Positions 34,790 to 43,690 of a DNA stretch of 64,000 nt are shown one piece after another. The translations under genes were made by a program, and so were the position numbers. Under the pieces are notes generated by a model. That model made no database searches. It was not told the DNA's origin and saw nothing but the letters and a program-made list of their open reading frames with translations. Source of the stretch: Priestia koreensis (lineage in GTDB: Bacteria; Bacillota; Bacilli; Bacillales; Bacillaceae_H); assembly GCF_001274935.1 (NCBI RefSeq), contig NZ_LILC01000013.1, positions 310,001-374,000 on the forward strand, read 5' to 3'. Within the stretch, counting starts at the first letter, position 1, and each line of letters starts with the position of its first letter.

Positions 34790-34813
34790 AGCCGGCTTTG
34801 ACCGGCTTTTTAA
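34790..34813. terminator. intrinsic terminator after the CobW-family gene
   Basis: AAAAGCCGG and CCGGCTTTTT pair around a 6-base loop. It also overlaps the stop of the small convergent gene. Confidence 0.85.
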
Positions 34814-34962
34814 CTATTTTGAACGCGCCTTAGTACTTCAAACGCTCGATTTCCAGCTAATTGAGTGAGCACTTCCCACTTTTCATCTCGTTTTAAATCT
34901 AGTTCAATAATTTGCTTTGCAAGCTCAACAACTTTCGAGTAATCCACTTTTTGAGGTTCCAT
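34810..34962 (-). CDS. 50-residue hypothetical protein
   Basis: Small gene of 51 codons, ATG at 34962 with AAGGGG 7 bases upstream. The product is charged and mostly helical: VDYSKVVELAKQIIEL, then KWEVLTQLAGNRAFEVLRRV. It is convergent with the CobW-family gene and divergent from tnrA. I do not recognise a family. The good ribosome binding site and amphipathic pattern favour a real gene. Confidence 0.6.
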   Translation of the reverse strand: MEPQKVDYSKVVELAKQIIELDLKRDEKWEVLTQLAGNRAFEVLRRVQNS

Positions 34963-35028
34963 CGCTCTGCCCCTTATCGTATATGATATCTACATCATAC
35001 GTATTTTCTTCAATCGTGACATTATTTA

Positions 35029-35045
35029 TGTTAGATTTCCTTACA
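35029..35045. promoter_or_regulatory. GlnR/TnrA box 1 upstream of tnrA
   Basis: TGTTAGATTTCCTTACA fits TGTNAN7TNACA, the DNA site of TnrA and GlnR. It is 44 bp (about four helical turns) from box 2. Confidence 0.8.
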
Positions 35046-35072
35046 TATTTATTCTCTTTTCTTACATAAACA

Positions 35073-35089
35073 TGTTAGAATATTTAACA
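35073..35089. promoter_or_regulatory. GlnR/TnrA box 2 upstream of tnrA
   Basis: TGTTAGAATATTTAACA fits TGTNAN7TNACA fully, 113 bp upstream of the tnrA start. It supports autoregulation by TnrA. Confidence 0.85.
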
Positions 35090-35202
35090 TGAAGAATAAG
35101 ATGAGCCACCACGCGGGTTCTAGCAAAGCAAAAATCCGTCCTTCACCCTAGACCATACACATTCAGTCTACAACACACTTAAAATTTGAAGAGGTGAAAA
35201 GC

Positions 35203-35526
35203 TTGAATACGAATGAATCTTCCTACCGAGACAAAAAAGTAATGTCTATTGGCATTGTCAAAGAATTAACCGGTTTATCCGAGCGTCAAATCCGTTACTA
35301 TGAAAAACGACAGCTCCTTTTTCCAGAACGAACGGATACAGGCATTCGCAAATATTCATTTTCTGATGTTGAACGGTTAATGGAAATTGCAGATCGTATT
35401 GAAGAAGGTGTTCAAACCCACGAAATCAGAACCGAGCTTGCGAAAAAAGATGAGAAAAAAGCAAAAGACGTTCGAGATCAAATGATACGCGGTCAAATTA
35501 ATGCACATTTTCATCAAAAACTTTAA
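35203..35526 (+). CDS. tnrA: nitrogen-metabolism transcription factor TnrA
   Basis: MerR-family regulator of 107 residues. The HTH region [21 protein letters not shown] and the following [15 protein letters not shown] are as in B. subtilis TnrA, and the C-terminus [11 protein letters not shown] matches the tail that binds feedback-inhibited glutamine synthetase. GlnR has a different tail, so TnrA is favoured. It controls nitrogen-limitation genes. The start is taken as TTG at 35203 with AAGAGGTG upstream; a GTG at 35194 lies within that site. Two TnrA boxes precede it. Confidence 0.88.
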   Translation: MNTNESSYRDKKVMSIGIVKELTGLSERQIRYYEKRQLLFPERTDTGIRKYSFSDVERLMEIADRIEEGVQTHEIRTELAKKDEKKAKDVRDQMIRGQINAHFHQKL

Positions 35527-35564
35527 CACTATGTAACGACCTATTGCTTCCTACATAAGGACCT

Positions 35565-35606
35565 AGGTTCACTAAAAAGCGGCTCTTCTTTAGTGAACCT
35601 CTTTAT
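35565..35606 (+). terminator. intrinsic terminator after tnrA
   Basis: AGGTTCACTAAA and TTTAGTGAACCT form a perfect 12-bp stem with a 12-base loop, followed by CTTTAT. The rest of the 340-bp gap to 35865 holds no visible gene. Confidence 0.75.
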
Positions 35607-35865
35607 GCATAATATAACCCCTTTAATTCCCATCCGTTTCAAATTTCCCTTACCTTCTCAATCAGATGTCCTATCTAAGATTCGATCTTACGCCCCACGT
35701 TCCCTCTCTTTTTTATTCATTTCTCAAAAAAGTATATCCTTTGATGCACCTTAACGTATATTGCGTATGTTTCGCTACTAAAAATGATCTTTAATCACTA
35801 TAGGAATGCGCTAAACTTTGACGATATAATCAGCTATGTGAATAAGTTAGAAATGAGGGGAAGTT

Positions 35866-37092
35866 TTGGCAAACAAGATTTTATCCAAATGTTTGATTGG
35901 AATCCTATTGGTGACCTGTTTTTTTGGTACACAGCACTCGACGTACGCTTCTACTCCATCTACTTATAGCGCAACCGTTACTGCAACAACGTTAAACGTC
36001 CGCTCTACCCCGTCTACATCGGGTAGTATTATCGGTTCTTTCAAGCACAATCAGCGAATTAATGTGCTTGCAGAACAAAACGGATGGGGCAAAGTAATGG
36101 TTGGGCAAAAGAGCGGTTGGATTGCCGTTCGCTATGTAAAAAAAGTTGCGTCGCCGACTACAAACGCCTACGTGAACGCTACAACATTAAACGTGCGTAG
36201 CACACCTAGCACGAGCAGCGCCATTGTAGCTACCTTAAAAAAAGGGCAAGCAATAACCGTTTTAAAAACGTCTGGCTCCTGGTTGCAAATTAAAACGCCT
36301 AGTGGAAAAACAGGATGGGTCGCTAAACAGTATACAAGCACCCAGCCAACTTCTAAGTTAACGCTCACAGCAAATGCAAATTTACGTCAAGGTCCAGGAA
36401 CAAATTATCCCATTGTAAAGCAAGGGAAAAAGAATGACACGTATTCAATCGTGACGAAACAGAATGACTGGGTTAAAATTCAGCTTTCTGCTAGTAAAAC
36501 CGCTTGGGTCGCGTCATGGTTGACGTCACTGTCTGCCGATCCTAGTGTCCTAAAAGGAAAAGTGCTTGTGCTCGATCCTGGACATGGTGGAAAGGATTCA
36601 GGCACCATTGGAGCAGACGGTACATACGAGAAGACAGTAGCGCTTCGAACAGCAAAGCTAGTTGAATCACGCCTTGAAAGCACTGGTGCAAAAGTAGTGA
36701 TGACAAGAGACGGTGATACATATCCAACTCTTTCAGATCGCGTTGCTATCAGTCATAAGTACCACGCGGACGCATTCATCAGCATGCACTATAATTCTGC
36801 TGGAAAAAGCGCAAGCGGTATTGAAAGCTATTACTACACGGAATCAAAAGATAAAAATCTAGCAACCTATATTCAAAAAGGTCTTGTGAAATATACGGGC
36901 ATGAAGGATTTAGGCGTAGCAAAAGGTGATTTTCACGTGATTCGTGAAAATCAAGATCCAGCTACTTTACTAGAGTTAGGATTTTTATCGAATCCAAATG
37001 AAGAAGATAAAATCCTAACGAATTCCTTTCAGCAAAATGCAGCAAAAGGAATTGTTGAAGGCATTACGAACTATTTTAACTCGATTAAATAA
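35866..37092 (+). CDS. secreted N-acetylmuramoyl-L-alanine amidase with three SH3b domains
   Basis: Protein of 408 residues: signal peptide (about 1-28, ending TYAS), three bacterial SH3 repeats (about 35-90, 98-152 and 158-215; each with LNVRSTPS or LRQGPGTNYPI), then an Amidase_3 domain (about 220-405). Zn ligands are visible in LDPGHGGKDSG, TYEKTVALR and SMHYNSA, and the catalytic Glu in LLELGFLSN. It cuts the bond between muramic acid and the stem peptide, in wall turnover, cell separation or spore processes. TTG start at 35866 with GAGGGGAAG. A strong terminator follows. Confidence 0.9.
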   Translation: MANKILSKCLIGILLVTCFFGTQHSTYASTPSTYSATVTATTLNVRSTPSTSGSIIGSFKHNQRINVLAEQNGWGKVMVGQKSGWIAVRYVKKVASPTTNAYVNATTLNVRSTPSTSSAIVATLKKGQAITVLKTSGSWLQIKTPSGKTGWVAKQYTSTQPTSKLTLTANANLRQGPGTNYPIVKQGKKNDTYSIVTKQNDWVKIQLSASKTAWVASWLTSLSADPSVLKGKVLVLDPGHGGKDSGTIGADGTYEKTVALRTAKLVESRLESTGAKVVMTRDGDTYPTLSDRVAISHKYHADAFISMHYNSAGKSASGIESYYYTESKDKNLATYIQKGLVKYTGMKDLGVAKGDFHVIRENQDPATLLELGFLSNPNEEDKILTNSFQQNAAKGIVEGITNYFNSIK

Positions 37093-37127
37093 AAGAAACG
37101 CAGTGCCAGTGGCGCTGCGTTTCTTTT
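37091..37127. terminator. intrinsic terminator between amidase and DUF3006 gene
   Basis: AAAAGAAACGCAG and CTGCGTTTCTTTT pair around an 11-base loop; it can act in both directions. Confidence 0.85.
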
Positions 37128-37134
37128 ATGACAA

Positions 37135-37347
37135 TTATTTTTCCCAAACGTCGTCCATCAAGGTTTGAATCTCACGTTCGCGTTTTTTTGTCTCTTCCTC
37201 ATCTCTCACCCATTTTCCATTCACAAGGAGAACCACATCTCCCACACGAACGTCAGCGTGAACGATGTCTTTTGAAACGTCCTCTGTTTGACCGTGAATT
37301 TCAATTACAACAAAATCATCTTCAAAACGATCAACGATCCCTTTCAT
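37135..37347 (-). CDS. DUF3006 domain protein
   Basis: Protein of 70 residues: MKGIVDRFEDDFVVIEI, then a short beta-rich body with DVRVGDVVLLVNGKW and a basic tail. DUF3006 proteins regularly lie next to ComEC/MBL-type proteins, as here. I use the ATG at 37347, preceded by GGAAG; an in-frame GTG at 37356 has no site. It is the second gene of an operon with the MBL-fold protein, 14 bp apart. Confidence 0.82.
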   Translation of the reverse strand: MKGIVDRFEDDFVVIEIHGQTEDVSKDIVHADVRVGDVVLLVNGKWVRDEEETKKREREIQTLMDDVWEK

Positions 37348-37361
37348 CTCGTTCACTTCCT

Positions 37362-38831
37362 TTAGTTAGGCGTAAAATCTGTATGAGCCGTTGTGGAGAT
37401 TCCTTGTGCGGCGATCGAAATATCTCCGTTAACGGTGTATCCAGCGGCTGCTCTTCCGATTCGAAACGGCAGCATCGCGACTCCCTGTGCGTTCGTAACG
37501 GCCGTATACGTTGTATCCGTTGATTTGTAGGCTAGGTTAAGCGTTACATCTGCTCCGCCTACAGGCTGCCCCGTCTCATTTTTAACGGTCACCGTTACGG
37601 TTACCTCTTCATTCTGATGCGGATGATTATCATCAATACGGGCCGTTGCCGTTAGTTTTTCAGCATGAGAAGAAGATGCAGGTACTGAAGAAACAGGTGG
37701 TGCTTTCGGTGCAAGCTTCGGTACTGCAACCACTGCCGCCTTCTTACCTGTATATGCCCACTCATGCTTGTTGACTTCCATGTTTGTGCCGTCCGTTTTA
37801 AACACAATCGTTCCATCCGTATCGTTGCGATAGATTTTTACACCGTTGCGATGAAGGCGATCAAGCACTTCGCTTGTTGGATGACCGTAGGAGTTTTTCC
37901 CGACCTGAATGACTGCATATGTTGGTTGAACAGCATTTACCAGTTCTTCACTAGTCGAATGATTGCTTCCATGATGCCCCGTTAAAAGAACCGTTGAATT
38001 TAAATTAACGCCTGACTGTATCCACTTTTTCTCAGTCGGAATCCCTGCGTCACCCGTTAATAGGAACGACTTCGTGCCGTATTGCATGTGCACGACCGCA
38101 CTCATTTCATTCGTATGAGAATCCTCTTCCATTGGAGAGATCATATCAACCTTCATATTCGGATCAAGACTTAAAGCGAGACCTGATTTTGCAGTGGTGA
38201 CTTTTAACCCTTTATTTTTAATGGATGTTAAGACAGATTGAAACGTTTGGGTGTTGCTTTGAATTTTCGGCATATACACCTTCCCAATATCAAACGAATC
38301 AATCACGGCGTCGATTCCGCCAATGTGATCGGCATCAGGATGTGTTCCGATGACCACATCCACTTTTTTCACACCGAGCTTTTGTAAGTAGGCCACCATC
38401 GTCTCTTCGACATCGTTATTGCCCCCATCAATGACCATTACCTTTTTATTTGGCATAACAATCACCTGTGCGGCACCTTGACCGACGTCTACAAAATGAA
38501 CCTCTAAGTTATTTTTCGTGGATGATTTAGGCGCAACCGACACGGGTGCGTCTTTTTCTGCCACCTTGTGGCTATCCTCTGTTTTACTCACGCTTGCTTC
38601 TTTTTTCTCTACCTTTACTTTCGTATGCCCTTCTGTTGAAGAAGGCTGATCGACTGATGGCGACAGCGCTGCCCCGATCATCATCATAATGAACGCAACT
38701 AAAATAGAAAGAGCACTCGCTTTCCGACTAGAAAGGCGTAATAACCGGACGTTTCCCTTAATGACGCCCATAATCCCTAGCAGACCGCCCACCATTCCTA
38801 GTAAGATGAGAATTGTACTAATCGCTTCCAA
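37362..38831 (-). CDS. membrane-anchored MBL-fold hydrolase with C-terminal Ig-like domain
   Basis: Protein of 489 residues. Two N-terminal membrane helices (about 5-25 and 38-58) are followed by a linker, then a ComEC-like metallo-beta-lactamase domain (about 105-345) with THPDADHIGG, LLTGDAG and LLTGHHGSNHSTSEE. A proline-rich linker and an Ig-like Big/invasin-type domain (about 395-485, with DDNHPHQNEEVTVTVTVKN) end the protein. It probably acts outside the membrane as a nuclease or phosphodiesterase. It lacks the ComEC channel, so it is not the DNA-uptake protein itself. Partner gene encodes DUF3006. Confidence 0.83.
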   Translation of the reverse strand: MEAISTILILLGMVGGLLGIMGVIKGNVRLLRLSSRKASALSILVAFIMMMIGAALSPSVDQPSSTEGHTKVKVEKKEASVSKTEDSHKVAEKDAPVSVAPKSSTKNNLEVHFVDVGQGAAQVIVMPNKKVMVIDGGNNDVEETMVAYLQKLGVKKVDVVIGTHPDADHIGGIDAVIDSFDIGKVYMPKIQSNTQTFQSVLTSIKNKGLKVTTAKSGLALSLDPNMKVDMISPMEEDSHTNEMSAVVHMQYGTKSFLLTGDAGIPTEKKWIQSGVNLNSTVLLTGHHGSNHSTSEELVNAVQPTYAVIQVGKNSYGHPTSEVLDRLHRNGVKIYRNDTDGTIVFKTDGTNMEVNKHEWAYTGKKAAVVAVPKLAPKAPPVSSVPASSSHAEKLTATARIDDNHPHQNEEVTVTVTVKNETGQPVGGADVTLNLAYKSTDTTYTAVTNAQGVAMLPFRIGRAAAGYTVNGDISIAAQGISTTAHTDFTPN

Positions 38832-38936
38832 ATGTATGCCTCTTTTCTTGAGCTTGTATGTAAGAATTTTACCGTTTTGCTCCTAATTTCCCTTTTTTGA
38901 AATGGTGAAATTGTCCTTCATTATACCACAAAAAAA

Positions 38937-38962
38937 GAGAACATTTTTTCACAAATGTTCTC
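38937..38962 (-). terminator. intrinsic terminator after the histidine kinase gene
   Basis: On the minus strand AGAACATTT and AAATGTTCT pair around a 6-base loop, followed by CTTTTTTT. Confidence 0.85.
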
Positions 38963-38969
38963 CTCATGG

Positions 38970-40367
38970 CTATTGTATTAGTAAAGGTAGTGTCAAAATC
39001 ACCGTCGTTCCCCTACCTTCTTCACTTTTTAATTCAATGGTGCCCTCATACCGCTCGATTAAGCGTTTTGCGATCGCAAGTCCAAGACCACTTCCTCCAA
39101 GCTCTCTGCTTCTTGCCTTATCGACACGGTAAAAGCGCTGAAAAACGTGAGCGATCTCATCAGCTGGTATTCCAACTCCGTAATCTTTTACCTCCACTCG
39201 GACATCGTATGTTCCTTTAAAGAGATGTACTTCAATTTCACGATGATCGCTCGTGTACTTAACCGCATTATCAAGCAGGATAAGCAGCAGCTGCGTGTAG
39301 TGATGCTCAGAAATTGCGGCAAAAATCGTTCCTTGATCTTGCGCCTCAAGATGGATAAAAAATCGCGGATGAATGGTCGCAAATCGCTGCACAACCTGCT
39401 CGGAGACTTCAAAAATATCCACCATTTCTTCCTTTGGCGTACGAGTTTGTTCGGCTCTCGAAAGCTCTAACAGCTCCACAACCAAGTGTTTCAGACGAGC
39501 TGTTTCTGAAAGAGCCGCATCCAGTGACTCTTCTAATATGGTAGGATCATTTTTCCCCCATCGCTTTAATAGGCGTAAATGCCCTTCTAATACAGCAATA
39601 GGCGTTCGAAGCTCGTGTGAGGCATCCTCAACAAACTGCTTTTGCTGTGTAAAAGATGATTCAATATCGTCCATCATTTCGTTAAAAATATTCGTAAGCT
39701 CCGTTATCTCGTCACCAGACCGTGCCGGCTTCATCCGCTGCTGAAATCCTTTTTGTTTGATCCCCCGCATCGTTTCTGATAATTCTTTCACGGGCTGTAA
39801 AAGTTGCTTTGAAATCACCATTCCTAAAATCGCACTAACAATAATCGCGCCAATGCCAAAAAACGTCATCATCACGAACAGTGCTTCTGTCATTCGATTA
39901 AAGCGATTTAATTCGCGTGTAATTTCAACTGTTCCTCTGAAGTCCCCAATCGTAATCGGCCCTTTAAGTGACACAATTTCCCGATTGTCTTCTTCGTATT
40001 TTTGCCACGTTTGTTTCTTTTCACTAGAAGCAGGAACTTCAATAACAGGCGTAAACTGATTGTTAACATCAGCAATTTTACGCCCGTCCTCGTCCATAAT
40101 CCGAATGCGCTGATGCTCTTGATTAAAATTCTCCAAAACACCTTTATTACGCGTAATTTCAGCTTGAACATCTTTCTTCTTTCCAGCAGCATAATAGCTT
40201 TTAATCTCCTTATACGTGTGGCTCATGGACTCTTGCTCTTCCCGGTAAAGCCACTTTGATACAAGGTGATACTGTGAAATCGTAAACAAAAAGAAGGCGA
40301 CAAAAATTAACAGAGATGAAATGAGGACAAGTTTCCATCTTAATGATAACTGCTTATATCTGTTCAT
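38970..40367 (-). CDS. sensor histidine kinase (ArlS/YkoH-like)
   Basis: Protein of 465 residues: two membrane helices (about 12-32 and 165-187) with an extracytoplasmic sensor between them, a HAMP domain (SKQLLQPVKELSETM), HisKA with VEDASHELRTP (phospho-His about 249), and ATPase motifs LLLILLDNAVKYT, DYGVGIP and GGSGLGLAIAKR. The dimerisation region resembles ArlS/YkoH. It overlaps the response regulator by 4 bp. The stimulus is unknown. Confidence 0.88.
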   Translation of the reverse strand: MNRYKQLSLRWKLVLISSLLIFVAFFLFTISQYHLVSKWLYREEQESMSHTYKEIKSYYAAGKKKDVQAEITRNKGVLENFNQEHQRIRIMDEDGRKIADVNNQFTPVIEVPASSEKKQTWQKYEEDNREIVSLKGPITIGDFRGTVEITRELNRFNRMTEALFVMMTFFGIGAIIVSAILGMVISKQLLQPVKELSETMRGIKQKGFQQRMKPARSGDEITELTNIFNEMMDDIESSFTQQKQFVEDASHELRTPIAVLEGHLRLLKRWGKNDPTILEESLDAALSETARLKHLVVELLELSRAEQTRTPKEEMVDIFEVSEQVVQRFATIHPRFFIHLEAQDQGTIFAAISEHHYTQLLLILLDNAVKYTSDHREIEVHLFKGTYDVRVEVKDYGVGIPADEIAHVFQRFYRVDKARSRELGGSGLGLAIAKRLIERYEGTIELKSEEGRGTTVILTLPLLIQ

Positions 40368-41044
40368 TCTCTCATCACATAACCCATTCCTCTCACCGTT
40401 TCAATATGACTTGGCTCACCTTTTCGATCTACTTTGTTTCGTAAATATTTTACGTATACGTCTACAACGTTTGTTTCCACCTCTGTATCGTATCCCCACA
40501 CGCGTTCAAGCAGTAGGTCTCTTGTGAGCACAACGTTTTTGTTTTCCATAAACGTCACGAGCAAATCATATTCTCGCTTCGTCACGTTGATAATTTCACC
40601 GTCTCTCTTCACTAACCGCGAATCTTCCTCTACGACTAGATCTTTATACTGATAGCGATGACCGCTCTTTCCATGATCCTGATGCTCTAATCGTCGAAAC
40701 AAAGAGCGGATGCGTGCGAGCAGTTCCTCAATCGCAAACGGCTTTACCAAGTAGTCATCTGCACCGCTATCTAGTCCTGAAACGCGATCAATCACGCTAT
40801 CACGTGCAGTTAGCATAATAATGGGCGTATCCTTCAACGCACGAACTCGTCTACAAACTTCAAGTCCATTTAAACCTGGAAGCATAATATCAAGTAAAAT
40901 TAAATCCCACTCGTTATTGAGGGCGACCTCTACACCTGTTCTGCCATCGTATTCTACAGAAACATCATAGCCCTCGTATTTACATTCAAGCTCAATGAAG
41001 CGCGCTAAATTTTTTTCATCTTCAATTATTAAAATCTTTTTCAT
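40364..41044 (-). CDS. OmpR-family response regulator (ArlR/YkoG-like)
   Basis: Protein of 226 residues: receiver with IIEDEKN, phospho-acceptor Asp in LILLDIMLPG and the Lys of DYLVKPFAIEEL, then a winged-helix DNA-binding domain (about 130-225) with VNVTKREYDLL and VWGYDTEVETNVVDVYV. I start it at ATG 41044, behind AGGTGATAAGG; a GTG at 41053 is inside that site. First gene of the pair. Confidence 0.9.
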   Translation of the reverse strand: MKKILIIEDEKNLARFIELECKYEGYDVSVEYDGRTGVEVALNNEWDLILLDIMLPGLNGLEVCRRVRALKDTPIIMLTARDSVIDRVSGLDSGADDYLVKPFAIEELLARIRSLFRRLEHQDHGKSGHRYQYKDLVVEEDSRLVKRDGEIINVTKREYDLLVTFMENKNVVLTRDLLLERVWGYDTEVETNVVDVYVKYLRNKVDRKGEPSHIETVRGMGYVMRE

Positions 41045-41216
41045 CCTTATCACCTGCTATATTCGATTCTTTCCTCTATTATAAACAAAATGAGCGGAAT
41101 ACCGTATACATGAGCGACAGACTGCGATAAAAATCATCGAACAATAGCTTTAGGTATATCATCTACTTTTTTTGATTATATGACTCTATTTCATCTTCCC
41201 CTTCTAGATCGAAAAG

Positions 41217-41246
41217 AAAACCGTCAGCGATCGTGACGGTTTTTTC
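41217..41246. terminator. intrinsic terminator after the htrA operon
   Basis: AAAACCGTCA and TGACGGTTTT pair around a 7-base loop, between the 40-residue peptide gene and the response regulator. It separates the htrA group from the two-component operon. Confidence 0.8.
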
Positions 41247-41248
41247 CC

Positions 41249-41371
41249 TTATTGTTTATGTGAAAATAGGTTCAAAAAAGCATGCACAATTTCGACTGAC
41301 TGGAACGCAATTAATGAAAGAGCTGTAATAGAGAAAAATGCAACAGGTACTAACCGAATCCAAAAAAGCAT
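41249..41371 (-). CDS. 40-residue single-helix membrane peptide
   Basis: Small gene of 41 codons directly behind htrA (28-bp gap), with an excellent AAGGAGGAGATCAAG site before its ATG. The product is one hydrophobic helix (RLVPVAFFSITALSLIAF) followed by an amphipathic tail ending HKQ. It shares the htrA transcript and ends at the terminator at 41217-41246. No family recognised; it may modulate HtrA or the membrane, which is inference. Confidence 0.7.
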   Translation of the reverse strand: MLFWIRLVPVAFFSITALSLIAFQSVEIVHAFLNLFSHKQ

Positions 41372-41399
41372 CTTGATCTCCTCCTTATCAGTACTTTGT

Positions 41400-42563
41400 T
41401 TAGTGCTGTTCTTGTAACGTCAAGTACGTATGATGCTTATGTCCATCTCTATAGTAAGTAACTTCAGCCTTTTCACCCACTTGCTTGTGTTCATACAAGT
41501 AGCTGCGTAAATCAGCTACGCTACTAATTGCTTCATTATCGACCTTCGTGACCACGTCATACGGTTTGAGTCCTGCACGTGAAGCAGGTGATCCGTCTTC
41601 TACCGTTTCAATGACGATTCCTTTTCGTACACTTTCAGGAAGTTTTAAGGCCGACTCCGCTTGATCAAGCGAAATTTCATCGAGCGATCGTGACGCAATC
41701 CCAATATATGGGCGTTTCACTTTTCCGTACTTTTCTAAATCCTCAACAACCGGTACCGCAGATGAAATGGGAATGGAAAAGCCAATCCCTTCTACTTCCG
41801 CTTGAGCAATTTTCATGGAATTGATCCCAACTACCTGACCCTCGATGTTAATGAGCGCACCACCACTGTTTCCCGGGTTAATCGCCGCATCCGTTTGAAT
41901 CACATCTGCTTCCCAATCGTCTTGACCATCACCGTTAATATCAACAGGAACGGTTCGTTTCAACCCGCTTACGATCCCTTTTGTCACAGACCCTGAAAAC
42001 TCTGCCCCAAGCGGGTTTCCGATCGCAACAACAGGCTCTCCAAGCTTGAGCGAATCTGAATGTCCTAATTCCGCCACTTTATGAATCTGACTTCCATCTA
42101 CTCTCAGAACGGCTAAATCCATAAAAGGATCTGTTCCTAGCAGCTTGACGGGAATTTTTTTTCCGTTTCGCAAGCTGATCTCTAATTTCTTCGCACCAGA
42201 TACAACATGATTGTTTGTGATGACGTATGCATAGCTTCCGCTTTTTTTATAAATGACGCCGGAACCGCTACTTGCCTCACTAAGCTCATTGCTTAAATCA
42301 GCTGTTTGATAATTCGAGACACCTACGACTGCATCAGCTGCTTTGTTCACTGCATTCGTCACATCAGATGACTCGTGAACTTCTACAGACTTCGTCGTGG
42401 CTGCCGATACGGAGTGTTCCTTGACGGATAGAACGTTTGGTTTTGATAAATAGACAAGCGTTCCTCCTACTGAAGCAGCGCCGAAACATGCCCCTAAAAA
42501 TGCAGGAAGAATTTTTTTGGCTACGCTTCTTTTTTTGCTTGAATGATCATCATAATATCCCAT
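41400..42563 (-). CDS. HtrA-like membrane-anchored serine protease
   Basis: Protein of 387 residues: cytosolic N-terminus, one membrane helix (about 14-36), a trypsin-like domain with the triad His in VITNNHVVSG, Asp in PFMDLAVLR and Ser in NPGNSGGAL, then a PDZ domain (about 285-380). It degrades or refolds damaged secreted proteins at the membrane. Bacillus has several paralogs (HtrA, HtrB, YyxA); which one this is cannot be told. The adjacent two-component pair is not obviously CssRS, so its regulation is open. Confidence 0.88.
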   Translation of the reverse strand: MGYYDDHSSKKRSVAKKILPAFLGACFGAASVGGTLVYLSKPNVLSVKEHSVSAATTKSVEVHESSDVTNAVNKAADAVVGVSNYQTADLSNELSEASSGSGVIYKKSGSYAYVITNNHVVSGAKKLEISLRNGKKIPVKLLGTDPFMDLAVLRVDGSQIHKVAELGHSDSLKLGEPVVAIGNPLGAEFSGSVTKGIVSGLKRTVPVDINGDGQDDWEADVIQTDAAINPGNSGGALINIEGQVVGINSMKIAQAEVEGIGFSIPISSAVPVVEDLEKYGKVKRPYIGIASRSLDEISLDQAESALKLPESVRKGIVIETVEDGSPASRAGLKPYDVVTKVDNEAISSVADLRSYLYEHKQVGEKAEVTYYRDGHKHHTYLTLQEQH

Positions 42564-42672
42564 TTTTCGTTCAGACCTTTCCTTACAAGAATGAATGTAA
42601 CTCCATTCTACAAACCAATGGTTAAAACGACATGTAAGAAAGATTAAAATTCCATTAGAAATTTTCAGAAAA

Positions 42673-42706
42673 ATAAAAAAAGGGGTTCAACAAACATGTT
42701 GAACCT
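42673..42706 (-). terminator. intrinsic terminator after rarD
   Basis: On the minus strand GGTTCAAC and GTTGAACC pair around a 6-base loop, then CCTTTTTTT. Confidence 0.8.
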
Positions 42707-42713
42707 CCATTTC

Positions 42714-43649
42714 TTACATTCCAACCGATCGTTTGCTCCACTTAGGCTGATGATTCACCATAAACTTCGTGTGAGACAAGGAGAAAATCACCGATCCAAT
42801 CCAAATGCATGAAAAAGCAATCATATGAACGTACGTGAAATGCTCATGATAAACAAAAACACCTAGCAACAAGGAAAGCGTTGGAGCGATATACTGTAAA
42901 AACCCAATCATCGAAAGTGGAATCAGCTTGGCTCCCTTTGCAAAATAAAGTAACGGAATGGCCGTCGCTACTCCTCCTCCTACCATAAGCAAGCTTGTTA
43001 CGATGGAATCCGTTGTTCCAAAGCTTGAGTGACCTTGTACACTCAAAACAACAATATAAACAAGAGCAAGCGGTGTCACCATCATTGTTTCTAGCGTCAG
43101 ACCAATTTCCGCTTCAAACGAGATCATTTTTTTCGCTAGTCCATACAATCCAAAGCTAAACGCTAGTGCCAGTGAAACCCATGGGAAATGACCGTAGTTA
43201 AACGTTAGGAAAACAACGCCTGCAGCCGCTACAAGGACCGCCGCCCCTTGCCAAAAATTCAGCTTCTCTTTTAACACAATAATGCCTAGTAAAATACTAA
43301 TAAGCGGATTGATATAGTAGCCAAGACTCGCTTCAATAATGTGATTTTGATTAACAGCCCAGATGTAGATGCCCCAGTTAGCGCTAATAAGCAGCGAAGC
43401 TACCACAAGCATCACGAACTGCTTTGGTTTATGTAACAACTGCTTAAAGGTTGTAAAAAAGGCGCGTACTTTACGATTCACCAATAAGAGAACAATCATG
43501 AATACAAATGACCAAATAACACGGTGTGCTAAAATTTCTCCAGAAGGCACACCTGAAAGCAACTTCCAATAAAGAGGGAAAATCCCCCATAGTAAATACG
43601 CGATGGCTGTATAAATTACTCCAGCGCTTTGATCGCTTCCTTTTTTCAT
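42714..43649 (-). CDS. rarD: RarD/EamA family transporter
   Basis: Membrane protein of 311 residues with ten predicted helices and two EamA repeats; the N-terminal GVIYTAIAYLLWGIFPLYWK is typical of RarD. The natural substrate of RarD is not settled; members of the wider family export amino acids and metabolites. GAGGAAAC precedes the ATG. Monocistronic. Confidence 0.85.
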   Translation of the reverse strand: MKKGSDQSAGVIYTAIAYLLWGIFPLYWKLLSGVPSGEILAHRVIWSFVFMIVLLLVNRKVRAFFTTFKQLLHKPKQFVMLVVASLLISANWGIYIWAVNQNHIIEASLGYYINPLISILLGIIVLKEKLNFWQGAAVLVAAAGVVFLTFNYGHFPWVSLALAFSFGLYGLAKKMISFEAEIGLTLETMMVTPLALVYIVVLSVQGHSSFGTTDSIVTSLLMVGGGVATAIPLLYFAKGAKLIPLSMIGFLQYIAPTLSLLLGVFVYHEHFTYVHMIAFSCIWIGSVIFSLSHTKFMVNHQPKWSKRSVGM

Positions 43650-43690
43650 TTTGTTTCCTCGCTATCTATTAAGAACTTCCCTTATCATAC

